Shown here piece by piece: positions 1-8,939 of a DNA stretch of 64,000 nucleotides; position 1 is the first letter of the stretch, and each line of letters starts with the position of its first letter. The notes under the pieces were generated by a model. The model saw only the letters and a list, made by a program, of their open reading frames with translations. It was not told where the DNA came from and did no database searches. Source of the stretch: Paenibacillus bouchesdurhonensis. Its GTDB lineage: Bacteria; Bacillota; Bacilli; Paenibacillales; Paenibacillaceae. The position numbers and the translations under genes were made by a program. The DNA is taken from the NCBI RefSeq assembly GCF_900155685.1, contig NZ_LT732548.1:1160033-1224032 (forward strand), read 5' to 3'.

Positions 1-78
1 CACGAATTTGAGATGAAACTAAGTTGAAGCTTGTTACGTTTAATCTAATAGAAAATGAGATTGTAGGGGTGTTGTTAA

Positions 79-522
79 ATGATGGATGTCCAGGTGTGGA
101 CGGAGTTTCTGAAGCAAAATTGGCTGGTTATAGTCATTGCGCTGGTGGTTCTGCTACTCATTGTTAATTTGGTGAAGACGGTTGTGAAATGGGCATTGGT
201 TCTTCTTATCGCTGCTTTCATAGTCATTTACAGCGGCATTTCGCTCAAAGATATCGGTGCTGCCGTGAATACAGTCAAGGATCAGGCGGTGGAATACAGC
301 AAGAATGAAGTGCTGAATGCGATGAAGAGTGAAGCTAAGGAGGCGAAGTGGGTTCAGAATGGGGACGGCACTTTTACGATAACTACTCCGAACTTGGAAG
401 TGACCGGTACTCCGGGGAATGACAAAGTGAAGGTGGTCTTTCGCGGCGTTTCTCTCGGTGAATGGAAGATGAGCGACGCGCTGGAAGTCTTTGTGCAGGA
501 GGCGCAAAAAAACTCAAAATAA
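79..522 (+). CDS. Small membrane-anchored protein of unknown function
   Basis: A 147-residue protein that I do not recognise. Two adjacent hydrophobic segments (about residues 14-31 and 36-52) would anchor it. They are followed by a polar, possibly coiled stretch rich in Lys and Glu and a C-terminal beta-like domain (about 90-140) containing a GDGTFTITTPN segment. Start ATG follows a GGGGTG ribosome site; a second ATG lies one codon later. It ends 23 bases before the transglutaminase gene on the same strand, so the two are probably co-transcribed and may act together at the membrane. Function is inferred only from this neighbourhood. Confidence 0.75.
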   Translation: MMDVQVWTEFLKQNWLVIVIALVVLLLIVNLVKTVVKWALVLLIAAFIVIYSGISLKDIGAAVNTVKDQAVEYSKNEVLNAMKSEAKEAKWVQNGDGTFTITTPNLEVTGTPGNDKVKVVFRGVSLGEWKMSDALEVFVQEAQKNSK

Positions 523-545
523 CTCACGGACTATAGGGGGCGGAC

Positions 546-1697
546 ATGACGGAAATCTGGATCGACAGTTTGCGGGAATACAACATGATTTCCGCCTTGC
601 TCATGCTCATTATGATTATTTCGATATTGCAGGGGCTGTTAAGGGGAGCGTCACGTTCGGCTGGCCGGTTATTCACATTGTTTAGCGGCGGACTGCTGTC
701 GCTCCTCAGCATTGCGGCATCGGTGCCGTTCACCATATGGATCGCTCCTCAGGTTCAGCAGTGGCTTGGCACCTTTGCCCCGCCTGGACGGGAGCTGTCA
801 AGATGGGAGCAGCTATACTTTACTCTTGTCACGGCGGTACGGGATTTTCCGCTCATGCGCTTTGCCGTCGTGTTCATACTCAGCTACTGGCTGATCCGCT
901 CGATCACGGGGCTGATCTGTGCTTTTGCCTTCGGCGGCGATTCATTGTTCGGGCGCCTGGCTGCCGGGCGTGAAGGAGCGGCTTCAGGGATTAGCCGTCT
1001 CATGGGTGCAGGAATTGGCGCGGTCATCGGTGCTGCTCGTTGCCTTATGGTCATTGCGGCGTTGTTTATCGTGGTTACACTGTTTCCGAACAGCGGGTTC
1101 AGCCGCTATGTAGAGGCGTCACCTGTTTATCAGCAAGGGGCCCGTACGATTATTGAACCGTTAACCGGTGATCTGATCAAGGATAAGCTTCCCGTCTTCA
1201 CCCGGGGCGCCCGGGAAGAGCTGAACGAAATTTTGCAGCGCCGATATGAGGTCATCGATGCAGAAATTCCGCAAGATATTGAACAGGCTGCGGCAAAAAT
1301 AACTGCTAATGCCAAGGATGATGAAGAGAAGGCGCGGCTGCTCTATGAGTGGATTGGAACTCGGGTAGACTATGATTACGATAAAGTAAGGGATTATGAA
1401 GATAAGGATATCTGGCATGAGCAGACGCCGCAGATGACCTTCGACAGCAAGCGCGGAGTATGCATCGATTATTCCCGCTTATATGCCGTGATGGCCCGTT
1501 CGCAGGGGCTGCAGGTAAAAGTAATGACTGGTCTTGGATATGACGGCCGCGGCGGTTATGGGCCGCATGCTTGGAACGAGGTATACTTGTCGGAGAAAGA
1601 CGTTTGGATTCCGCTCGACGCCACTTGGGCCAAAAGCGGTAATTGGTTCAATCCGCCTGGATTTAACGAGACACATATCGCGGACAATGTTATTTAG
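546..1697 (+). CDS. Membrane protein with C-terminal transglutaminase-like domain
   Basis: A 383-residue protein. The N-terminal half has several hydrophobic segments resembling a CvpA-type membrane region (about residues 15-205). The C-terminal third is a transglutaminase-like cysteine protease fold: Cys306 in GVCIDYSRLYAVMA, His341 in PHAWNEVY and Asp358 in WIPLDATWA form the expected Cys-His-Asp triad. The family includes proteases and protein cross-linking enzymes, and the catalytic domain here probably faces outside the membrane. The neighbours are a small membrane protein upstream and two penicillin-binding proteins downstream, which suggests a cell-envelope role. The exact substrate cannot be read from sequence. 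Confidence 0.85.
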   Translation: MTEIWIDSLREYNMISALLMLIMIISILQGLLRGASRSAGRLFTLFSGGLLSLLSIAASVPFTIWIAPQVQQWLGTFAPPGRELSRWEQLYFTLVTAVRDFPLMRFAVVFILSYWLIRSITGLICAFAFGGDSLFGRLAAGREGAASGISRLMGAGIGAVIGAARCLMVIAALFIVVTLFPNSGFSRYVEASPVYQQGARTIIEPLTGDLIKDKLPVFTRGAREELNEILQRRYEVIDAEIPQDIEQAAAKITANAKDDEEKARLLYEWIGTRVDYDYDKVRDYEDKDIWHEQTPQMTFDSKRGVCIDYSRLYAVMARSQGLQVKVMTGLGYDGRGGYGPHAWNEVYLSEKDVWIPLDATWAKSGNWFNPPGFNETHIADNVI

Positions 1698-1759
1698 AGT
1701 ATGTTACAATATTGCAAAATTGCATGAATTTGCGAACAAGAGAAAGTGAGATTTCTGCG

Positions 1760-3802
1760 ATGAAAAAAATATATTCAGATGATCCGCGTGAGCAGGAAAT
1801 AGAACTGCAGCGGCATTTCAATATTCGCCTTAATTTGTTCTTCTTTAGTGCGTTTGCCATCTTTACGGTCATCATCGTTCGGCTGGCTATTCTTCAGTTC
1901 GTGGAGGGGCCGACACTAGCTCAGCAAGGGACGGGCCTTAGAGTGAAGGATGTTCCCCTTCCGCCGACGCGGGGGACGATTTATGCAGCAGGGGGAGAGA
2001 AGCTGGCCTATTCGACGCCGGTACAATCCTTGTATATTACGCTTCAGAAGGATTACAGCAAGAGCTCGACAAAGGGGAAGGAGAATCGCCCTGAAGCCAT
2101 AGCTTTGGCAGAGAAGCTGAAAGCGGCTTTTGATAAATATGGTGACCCTGATGCCACGCCGATGACGCTCGAGGATATTATCGATGCCATGGATTTGGAA
2201 TACCGGAGAGCAGGCGGCTTCGCACCGCGAAGAATTAAGATCGATTTGACTGATCGGGAGATTGCTTATTTCTTGGAAAGGAAAGATCAATTTCCAGGTA
2301 TCGATATCGTGGAGGAGAGCATCCGCCATTACGACGAGGACAGGGTAGCGGTTCAGACGATCGGCTATTTGCGGAAATTCAGCTCTACGCTGGACGTGGC
2401 GTGGTATGATTCGGTCAGAGAATTGATGGCCTCGGAGAATAAGGATCCAGGGCTGGAGTATACGTCGGAGGAATTTGTGGGCTTCGACGGTCTGGAGATG
2501 CAGTATCAGCACGAACTGCGCGGCAAAAACGGGTATAAAAGCGTGCCGATCGACCCGCGCAACATGGCCAGTGGAATTCCTGAATTGACGGCACCGCAAA
2601 AGGGCTATGACCTGCATACGACGATTAATAAAAATGTGCAGCTTACCGCTCAGCAGGCGATCACCGACCAGCTCAAATGGCTGCACAGCAATCCGGTATC
2701 CGGCAAACTGCATCCCAATGCCAAGACAGGATATGCGGTAGCGATGGAAGTGGAAACTGGAAATATTATAGCTATGGCCAGTATGCCTGATTACGATTCT
2801 AACGTTTGGAAGAGCGGCGGAGTGACTGGCGACGTATGGAAGCAAATCGAAAATAACTATAAGAACGGGACGATAACGCCGTTCGGTTCAGGCCGTTCGG
2901 GCCATAATTTCGAATCAACGGTGCTGCTAGGGTCAACGATCAAGCCATTATCCGTGTTGATCGGGTTGAACGAAGGTCTGTTCACGACGAATCAATATTA
3001 CAATGACAGAGGGATCGCTTATTTTGGCCGTAATGACTCCTCCAGCGTTCGCAACTCCGGAAGGCATGCTTACGGATCGATGGACGCATCCAGAGCGATC
3101 TATAAGTCCTCGAACGCCTTTATGGTCGATATGATCGGAAAGAGGCTGTACAACAAGTATGGAGCCGAAGGAATTGACGTATGGGATAAATACATGAAGG
3201 AATTTGGCCTAGGCGTCTCAACTGAAGTGGATCTTCCTTCCGAGTACTTAGGAAAGCTTGAGTATAAAGATGAGAATGAGACGGCATTAGCGAGACTGGT
3301 CTATGCTTCATTCGGCCAGCAGGGGAAATATACCACGATGCAATTGGCCCAATTTACGACTACCCTGGCTAATCAGGGCAAAAGAATGGAGCCGCATCTC
3401 GTCAGTAAAATTACCGACTCTGACGGCAACATCATTAAAGAGTTCGAGCCAAAAGTACTGAATGAAGTAAACTTTAAGAAGGAACATTGGAATGAAGTTA
3501 TCAGCGGCATGAGGACGGATGTCTCCGCGTTCAACGGTTTTCCTTATGATTTTGCTCGAAAGACGGGAACCTCTGAGCAGGCTTACCGCGGTAAAATGAT
3601 TGACAACGGGGTGTTTATCGCCTTTGCTCCACGGGAGAACCCGAAGCTTGCGGTGGCTGTCGTTGTTCCTGAGGGCGGATTCGGTTCCATGAGCGCCGCG
3701 CCGATCGCGCGGAAAATCTTCGATGCATACGATCAGGAATATGGTTTGGACGGCGTGCCGAAGAAAACAAATCAGTCCGAGCAAGAGAAAGAAGGAAATT
3801 AG
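1760..3802 (+). CDS. Class B penicillin-binding protein (transpeptidase), first of a tandem pair
   Basis: Peptidoglycan D,D-transpeptidase of 680 residues, anchored by one N-terminal membrane segment (about residues 27-50). It has a dimerisation/pedestal region and a C-terminal penicillin-binding domain. All three catalytic motifs are present: STIK with nucleophile Ser392, SSN at 450-452 and KTGT at 601-604. An upstream in-frame ATG at 1712 exists, but the start at 1760 is preferred because it aligns exactly with the paralogue at 3962 (both begin MKK-Y--DPR-QE). The PBP2/PBP2A-like family cross-links cell-wall glycan during elongation or sporulation. The near-identical neighbour shows a recent tandem duplication. 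Confidence 0.93.
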   Translation: MKKIYSDDPREQEIELQRHFNIRLNLFFFSAFAIFTVIIVRLAILQFVEGPTLAQQGTGLRVKDVPLPPTRGTIYAAGGEKLAYSTPVQSLYITLQKDYSKSSTKGKENRPEAIALAEKLKAAFDKYGDPDATPMTLEDIIDAMDLEYRRAGGFAPRRIKIDLTDREIAYFLERKDQFPGIDIVEESIRHYDEDRVAVQTIGYLRKFSSTLDVAWYDSVRELMASENKDPGLEYTSEEFVGFDGLEMQYQHELRGKNGYKSVPIDPRNMASGIPELTAPQKGYDLHTTINKNVQLTAQQAITDQLKWLHSNPVSGKLHPNAKTGYAVAMEVETGNIIAMASMPDYDSNVWKSGGVTGDVWKQIENNYKNGTITPFGSGRSGHNFESTVLLGSTIKPLSVLIGLNEGLFTTNQYYNDRGIAYFGRNDSSSVRNSGRHAYGSMDASRAIYKSSNAFMVDMIGKRLYNKYGAEGIDVWDKYMKEFGLGVSTEVDLPSEYLGKLEYKDENETALARLVYASFGQQGKYTTMQLAQFTTTLANQGKRMEPHLVSKITDSDGNIIKEFEPKVLNEVNFKKEHWNEVISGMRTDVSAFNGFPYDFARKTGTSEQAYRGKMIDNGVFIAFAPRENPKLAVAVVVPEGGFGSMSAAPIARKIFDAYDQEYGLDGVPKKTNQSEQEKEGN

Positions 3803-3835
3803 TGGATCCATGATGACGAAGGATGGATCAATATA

Positions 3836-3875
3836 AGAGTGGCTTCCCTAGGTTTTAATTGGGAGCCACTCTTTT
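3836..3875 (+). terminator. Intrinsic terminator between the two PBP genes
   Basis: GAGTGGCTTCCC pairs with GGGAGCCACTC (one bulged T) across an AT-rich loop and is followed by TTTT. It separates transcription of the two paralogous penicillin-binding proteins. Confidence 0.85.
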
Positions 3876-3961
3876 CCTTATTCCTTGAGCTTTTTTTGTG
3901 CTCCTCGTGTTACAATAATTGTATATTATAAGTAATTAAAGGAAGATGGAGAGTTTATGCG

Positions 3962-5986
3962 ATGAAAAAGTTGTATGCAGAGGATCCGCGCAAGCAGGAG
4001 GCAGACCTGCAGCGTCATTTCAATATTCGTCTTAATATGCTCTTCTTCACCGCGTTTGCTATCTTTACCGTGATTATCGTCCGGCTGGCCATTCTGCAAT
4101 TTGTAGAGGGGCCTACGTTGGCTCAACGGGGAATGGAGTTGAAAGTGAGAGACATTCCATTCTCACCGATTCGCGGGACGATTTATGCGGCAGGGGGCGA
4201 GAAGTTGGCTTATTCAACATCGGTACAATCCCTGTATATGACACTTCAGAAGGACTACAGCAAGAACACCGATCTAGGGAAAGAGAATCGTCCTGAAGCT
4301 GTAGCTTTTGCAGAGTCATTGAAGGCTGCTTTTGACACATACGGCGACCCGAATGCTGAGCCATTGACGCTCGATGCTATTATTGACGCGATGGATTTGG
4401 AGTATCGAAAAGCGGGCGGATTTGCGCCGCGACGAATTAAGGTCGATTTGACGGAACTGGAAATCGCTTATTTCCTGGAGCGCAAGGATCTGTTTCCCGG
4501 TATCGATATTGTGGAGGAGAACATTCGACATTACGATGAGGACAGGGTGGCAGTTCAAACGATCGGCTATTTGCGGAAGTACAGCTCAACGCTGGAAGAG
4601 CCTTGGTATGATTCCGTCAGAGAATGGATGGCATTGGACAATAAGGATCCGGGGCTGGAATATACCCAGGAGGAATTTGTCGGCTTCGATGGACTGGAGA
4701 TGCAGTACCAGCATGAACTGCGCGGCAAAAACGGATATAAAAGCGTGCCGATCAACCCGCGAAATATGGCGAGCGGTATTCCTGAATTGACGGCACCGGA
4801 GAAGGGCTACGATCTGCATACGACGATTGACAAAAGGGTGCAGCTGGCCGCCCAGCAGGCGATCACGGACCAACTCGAATGGCTGCACAACAACCGGGTA
4901 TCCGGAAGGCTGCATCCGCATGCCAAGACGGGGTATGCCGTGGCAATGGAAGTAGAAACCGGAAATATCGTAGCGATGGCAAGCATGCCGGACTATGATA
5001 CGAACATTTGGAAGACAGGGAGCCTTACCAATGAGCAATATGAACGAATAAAGACGAATTATCGGAATGGAACGATCACGCCATATAGCTCGGGTCGTTC
5101 AGGGCATGGCTTCGACCCGGCGGTGCCCCTGGGCTCGACAATCAAACCGCTGTCCGTGTTGATTGGGCTCAATGAAGGGTTGTTCACGACGAATGATACT
5201 TATCCTGATCGAGGGATCGCGTATTTCGGAAAGAATAACTCCTCTAGTGTTCGAAATTCAGGGAGGTTTGCATATGGAGGGATGGATCCGTCCAGGGCGA
5301 TTTATAAATCTTCCAACGCTTTTATGGTCGATATGGTCGGAAAGAGGCTTTACAACAAGCATAGAGCTGAAGGAATCGATGTGTGGGATAAATATATGAA
5401 GGAGTTTGGCTTAGGGATTTCGACTGGTATAGATTTACCTAAGGAATTTCACGGGATTCTTGATTATAAGAATGATAGGGAGACGACGCTGGCAAGGCTG
5501 GTATACGCTTCATTCGGTCAGCAAGCGAGGTATACGACCCTGCAACTGGCGCAGTATACTGCTACTTTGGCTAGCCGGGGCAAACGAATGGAGCCGCATC
5601 TCGTCCGCAAAATTACCGATTCGGAAGGGAATGTGGTGAAAGAGTTTGAGCCGAAGGTGCTGAATGAAGTGAACTTCAGGAAGGAACATTGGAATGAAGT
5701 TATCAGCGGCATGAAGACGGATGTTTCGGCATTTAACGGCTTCCCTTATGATTTTGCCCGGAAGACGGGAACATCGCAGCAGGATTATAAAGGGAAAATG
5801 ATCGATAACGGGGTATTCATTGCTTTTGCTCCGCGGGAGAAGCCGAAGCTTGCGGTGGCAGTTATTGTCCCTGAGGGGGGATTCGGCTCCTCAAGCGCCG
5901 CGCCGATTGCCCGCAAAATCTTTGATGCATATGATCAGGAATACGGGCTAGATGGGGTGCCGAAGAGGCAGAGCCTGCAAAAATAA
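3962..5986 (+). CDS. Class B penicillin-binding protein, second of a tandem pair
   Basis: A 674-residue paralogue of the preceding gene, collinear over its whole length. Catalytic residues fall at the same positions (Ser392 of STIK, the SSN motif, Lys601 of KTGT). It has one N-terminal membrane anchor and an extracellular transpeptidase domain. Start ATG follows GGAAGATGGAGAG. Both copies carry TGTTACAATA shortly upstream, so the duplication probably included promoter sequence. Differences are spread along the gene and include the C-terminal tail (Arg-Gln-Ser-rich here, Glu-Gln-Lys-rich in the first copy). It has its own upstream and downstream terminators and is therefore an independent transcription unit. 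Confidence 0.93.
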   Translation: MKKLYAEDPRKQEADLQRHFNIRLNMLFFTAFAIFTVIIVRLAILQFVEGPTLAQRGMELKVRDIPFSPIRGTIYAAGGEKLAYSTSVQSLYMTLQKDYSKNTDLGKENRPEAVAFAESLKAAFDTYGDPNAEPLTLDAIIDAMDLEYRKAGGFAPRRIKVDLTELEIAYFLERKDLFPGIDIVEENIRHYDEDRVAVQTIGYLRKYSSTLEEPWYDSVREWMALDNKDPGLEYTQEEFVGFDGLEMQYQHELRGKNGYKSVPINPRNMASGIPELTAPEKGYDLHTTIDKRVQLAAQQAITDQLEWLHNNRVSGRLHPHAKTGYAVAMEVETGNIVAMASMPDYDTNIWKTGSLTNEQYERIKTNYRNGTITPYSSGRSGHGFDPAVPLGSTIKPLSVLIGLNEGLFTTNDTYPDRGIAYFGKNNSSSVRNSGRFAYGGMDPSRAIYKSSNAFMVDMVGKRLYNKHRAEGIDVWDKYMKEFGLGISTGIDLPKEFHGILDYKNDRETTLARLVYASFGQQARYTTLQLAQYTATLASRGKRMEPHLVRKITDSEGNVVKEFEPKVLNEVNFRKEHWNEVISGMKTDVSAFNGFPYDFARKTGTSQQDYKGKMIDNGVFIAFAPREKPKLAVAVIVPEGGFGSSSAAPIARKIFDAYDQEYGLDGVPKRQSLQK

Positions 5987-6028
5987 ATACGTCAAAAATT
6001 TTTGAATTTGCCTCCGAGACGGAAGTTT

Positions 6029-6060
6029 AAAGCGAGAGAAAATATTTCTCTTGCTTTTTT
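6029..6060 (+). terminator. Intrinsic terminator after the second PBP gene
   Basis: AAAGCGAGAGAAA pairs with TTTCTCTTGCTTT (a G-T pair within the stem) around a short AT loop and runs into a T tract. Confidence 0.85.
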
Positions 6061-6076
6061 GTATAGGTATGGCTTA

Positions 6077-6099
6077 AAATTTGCACTAGGGAAACTTTA
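6077..6099 (+). promoter_or_regulatory. Candidate MntR operator upstream of mntA
   Basis: TTTGCACTAGGGAAACTTT closely resembles the B. subtilis MntR box, in which a TTTGC half-site is followed by an A-G-GGAAACT half-site (consensus recalled from memory). It lies about 100 bases before the mntA start. This suggests Mn(II)-dependent repression of mntABCD. No -10/-35 pair was assigned with confidence. Confidence 0.7.
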
Positions 6100-6122
6100 T
6101 TTTATGAAGCAAACAATTAGGG

Positions 6123-6152
6123 GTTGGGGAAACATATATACCTTGCCCCAAC
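6123..6152 (+). other. Stem-loop in the mntA 5' leader
   Basis: GTTGGGG pairs with CCCCAAC around a 16-base loop, 40 bases before mntA. No T tract follows, so it is not an obvious terminator. It might stabilise the leader RNA or be incidental. Confidence 0.4.
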
Positions 6153-6191
6153 TCATAGAAGAATATATAAGGATGATTAGGAGGGAATATC

Positions 6192-7166
6192 ATGGATCAA
6201 TTGAAAGTGAAGAAGAGTCCGCTACAGCGCGTAAAGATGACGCTTGGTGTATTGGCGTTAATTATAGTAGCGGCATGCTCCAAGGTGGACGGTGACATGT
6301 TACATGCCACGCGCGCAGAGGGACAGGAGGTTATTCAAGTCGTAACCACGACGGGAATGATCGCTGATCTAGTTCAAGAAATTGGCGGAACGGAAGTGAA
6401 CGCCGTGGCTCTTATGCGTCCTGGGGTAGACCCGCATTTGTTCAAGGCGTCACAGGGGGACATTCAGAAGCTGGATCAAGCAAACATGATTTTTTATGGC
6501 GGTCTGCATCTGGAGGGAAAGATGACGGAAATCTTGGAGAAGCTGGAACGGCACAAATACACAGTACCGGTCTCCAAGGATATTGATCAGGCCCTGCTTA
6601 GATCCGGCGCCGATATCAATGGGACGCAATTCGATCCGCATATCTGGTTTGATGTTAAGCACTGGATTTCCGCCGCAGGAACGGTTCGCGACACGCTAGC
6701 CGCGTATGATCCGAATCATGCGGATCTTTACGAGCAGAATGCGGCGGCGTATATCGAGCAATTGAATGCGCTGGATGTGGAAATCAAAGAGAGAATTAAT
6801 GAAATACCGGAGTCTGGACGGGTATTGGTTACAGCTCATGATGCTTTTGGATATTTCGGGGATGCTTACGGAATGGAGGTTATGGGCCTCCAGGGGATTA
6901 GTACGGCTGCCGAATACGGCTCAAAGGATGTCAGCAAGTTGAGAGATTATCTCGTTGAGAACAAAATCAAAGCCGTCTTCGTAGAATCGAGCGTTCCGCC
7001 GAAAGCGATGGAAGCAGTTATCGCCGGGGCCAAGGAGAAGGGGCATACCGTTAAAATAGGCGGCGAGTTGTATTCCGATTCGATGGGGGAACCGGGCTCG
7101 GGGGCGGACACTTATATTACAATGGTTCGCCATAATATTAACACCATTGTTGAAGCGTTGAAATAA
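6192..7166 (+). CDS. mntA: Manganese ABC transporter, substrate-binding lipoprotein
   Basis: A 324-residue cluster A-I metal-binding lipoprotein with signal peptide and lipobox IVAAC (lipidated Cys29). Metal ligands follow the His-His-Glu-Asp pattern seen in Mn-binding TroA/PsaA/MntA-type proteins: His in GVDPHLF, His in DPHIWFD, Glu in FVESSVPPK and Asp in GADTYITM. There is no His-rich loop, which argues against a ZnuA-type zinc protein. Start ATG follows AGGAGGG. It is first in a four-gene operon with an ATPase and two permeases. The upstream MntR-like box supports manganese as substrate; zinc or iron remain possible. Confidence 0.88.
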   Translation: MDQLKVKKSPLQRVKMTLGVLALIIVAACSKVDGDMLHATRAEGQEVIQVVTTTGMIADLVQEIGGTEVNAVALMRPGVDPHLFKASQGDIQKLDQANMIFYGGLHLEGKMTEILEKLERHKYTVPVSKDIDQALLRSGADINGTQFDPHIWFDVKHWISAAGTVRDTLAAYDPNHADLYEQNAAAYIEQLNALDVEIKERINEIPESGRVLVTAHDAFGYFGDAYGMEVMGLQGISTAAEYGSKDVSKLRDYLVENKIKAVFVESSVPPKAMEAVIAGAKEKGHTVKIGGELYSDSMGEPGSGADTYITMVRHNINTIVEALK

Positions 7167-7214
7167 AATGTAGGGCGGTAACAATTGCCTATGGTATAAA
7201 AGGAGCGATAATCA

Positions 7215-7973
7215 ATGAATTCAAATCCACTGGAGATCCAAAACTTAACGGTGGCTTATCAGAAGAAGCCGGTACTCCGCTCCGTTTCTTTTCAAATCCC
7301 TTCCGGAAAGCTTATCGGTGTGCTTGGACCGAACGGGGCGGGGAAATCAACTATGCTTAAAGCAGTGCTGGGGCTGCTCCCGAAGGTAGACGGCGAAGTG
7401 CTGATCTACGGGAAGCCTTATCAAGAGCAACGCAAACTGGTTGGTTACGTTCCGCAGCGGGAGTCGGTCGATTGGGACTTTCCGACGAATGCCCTGGATG
7501 TCGTGATGATGGGGAGATACGGGCATTTAGGCTGGTTCCGTCGGCCTGGCGCAGAGGAACGGCGAATTGCCCTCGACTGCTTAAGTAAAGTCGGCATGGC
7601 TGACTATGCCGGCCGTCAAATCAGCCAGCTGTCCGGAGGGCAGCAGCAAAGGGTATTTCTAGCCAGAGCTCTTGCTCAGAATGCCCAGTTGTATTTCATG
7701 GATGAACCTTTTGCAGGGGTGGATGCTACAACGGAGAAGGCGATTATCGGACTTCTTCACGAGTTGAAGGAGCAGGGCAAAACCGTATTGGTCGTGCATC
7801 ATGATTTGTCCACAGTCAAAGAGTATTTTGATCATGTCATTCTGCTTAACGGAGAATTGGTTGCGGAAGGTACTACTGAGGACACATTCACCCCGCAGAA
7901 TCTGCAGAGAACGTACGGAGGCCGGATCGCTATGCTTCAGGATTTCGCCGCTGTACCGATAGAGATGGAGTGA
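7215..7973 (+). CDS. mntB: Manganese ABC transporter, ATP-binding protein
   Basis: A 252-residue ABC ATPase with Walker A GPNGAGKST, signature LSGGQQQR, Walker B YFMDEPF and the switch His in VHHD. It powers the two membrane proteins encoded immediately downstream. The gene lies 48 bases after the binding protein, and its stop is 6 bases before the first permease, consistent with one operon. Family assignment (metal-type ABC ATPase of the MntB/ZnuC/TroB group) is clear from motifs and context; the metal is inferred from the binding protein and operator. Confidence 0.92.
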   Translation: MNSNPLEIQNLTVAYQKKPVLRSVSFQIPSGKLIGVLGPNGAGKSTMLKAVLGLLPKVDGEVLIYGKPYQEQRKLVGYVPQRESVDWDFPTNALDVVMMGRYGHLGWFRRPGAEERRIALDCLSKVGMADYAGRQISQLSGGQQQRVFLARALAQNAQLYFMDEPFAGVDATTEKAIIGLLHELKEQGKTVLVVHHDLSTVKEYFDHVILLNGELVAEGTTEDTFTPQNLQRTYGGRIAMLQDFAAVPIEME

Positions 7974-7979
7974 TCGGAT

Positions 7980-8939
7980 ATGTTCGATACGCTGTTTGGA
8001 TGGTTTAACGACCCGAATATGAGATGGATCCTCATGGGCTCGCTGTTGCTAGGCTTAGGCAGCGGAGTGATCGGCTCCTTTACCTTCCTGCGCAAGCAGA
8101 GTCTGTTGGGGGATGCGCTCGCCCATGCCGCTTTGCCGGGCATTTGCATCGCGTTTATGCTTAGCGGGGTGAAATCGGTGGGGTTGTTTATGATCGGGGC
8201 GATATTGTCGGGGATGCTGGCGACATTCGGGATACACCTCGTCACTCGCTATTCCAGAATTAAGCAGGACGCCGCGTTGGGAATTGTACTTACCGTTTTC
8301 TTCGGCGTCGGGGTAGTTCTGATGACGAAGATTCAGCATAGCGGTAACGGCAATCAAAGCGGCCTTGATAAATACATGTTTGGTCAGGCCGCCTCCATGA
8401 TGTTGTCCGACGTATATTTAATGGGAGCCGTTTCTTTGATTCTCGTACTTATTTGCGCCTTGTTCTTCAAAGAGTTTAAGCTTGTCAGCTTTGATCCGGG
8501 TTTTGCGCGCGGGATGGGCATGAAGGTCGGCCTGTATGAGCAATTGCTGCTCCTGCTTACCGTCGTTGCGGTGGTCGTGGGAATTCAGGCAGTCGGCGTA
8601 GTGCTCGTCGCTGCTCTATTGATTACCCCTGCGGTCGCTGCCCGTTATTGGACGGACGCGCTTGGCGTCATGGTAATTTTGGCGGGGCTATTCGGCGCTT
8701 TGTCTGGAGTTACAGGTACGCTGATCAGCTCGACGTTGTCCAATCTGCCGACGGGGCCTGTTACGGTGCTCGCGGCCACAGCACTGTTCATCGTATCGAT
8801 TGTGTTTGCTCCACGACGGGGCTTGTTGGCGAAGTGGATGCGGCATCGGCGGACACGCAAAGATGTGCGTAGAAATCTGGAAGTTCAAACGGCAACCGCA
8901 ATGATTAGCCAGCATGCAGCTGAAAGGGGGGCGGATTGA
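7980..8939 (+). CDS. mntC: Manganese ABC transporter, permease 1
   Basis: A 319-residue ABC-3 family integral membrane protein with eight or nine hydrophobic segments. It carries the motif around residues 40-60, GDALAHAALPGI, typical of metal ABC permeases. The C terminus carries a basic, cytoplasmic tail. It overlaps the second permease by a shared TGATG. Paired permeases in one operon are typical of Mn/Fe systems such as mntABCD and sitABCD, whereas zinc znuABC systems usually have one, which supports the Mn assignment. Confidence 0.9.
   Translation: MFDTLFGWFNDPNMRWILMGSLLLGLGSGVIGSFTFLRKQSLLGDALAHAALPGICIAFMLSGVKSVGLFMIGAILSGMLATFGIHLVTRYSRIKQDAALGIVLTVFFGVGVVLMTKIQHSGNGNQSGLDKYMFGQAASMMLSDVYLMGAVSLILVLICALFFKEFKLVSFDPGFARGMGMKVGLYEQLLLLLTVVAVVVGIQAVGVVLVAALLITPAVAARYWTDALGVMVILAGLFGALSGVTGTLISSTLSNLPTGPVTVLAATALFIVSIVFAPRRGLLAKWMRHRRTRKDVRRNLEVQTATAMISQHAAERGAD

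Noticed and set aside
1916..2845. 309-codon minus-strand open frame
   Set aside because: It lies entirely inside the first PBP gene, has no ribosome site and no recognisable domain; it mirrors the codon bias of the real gene.
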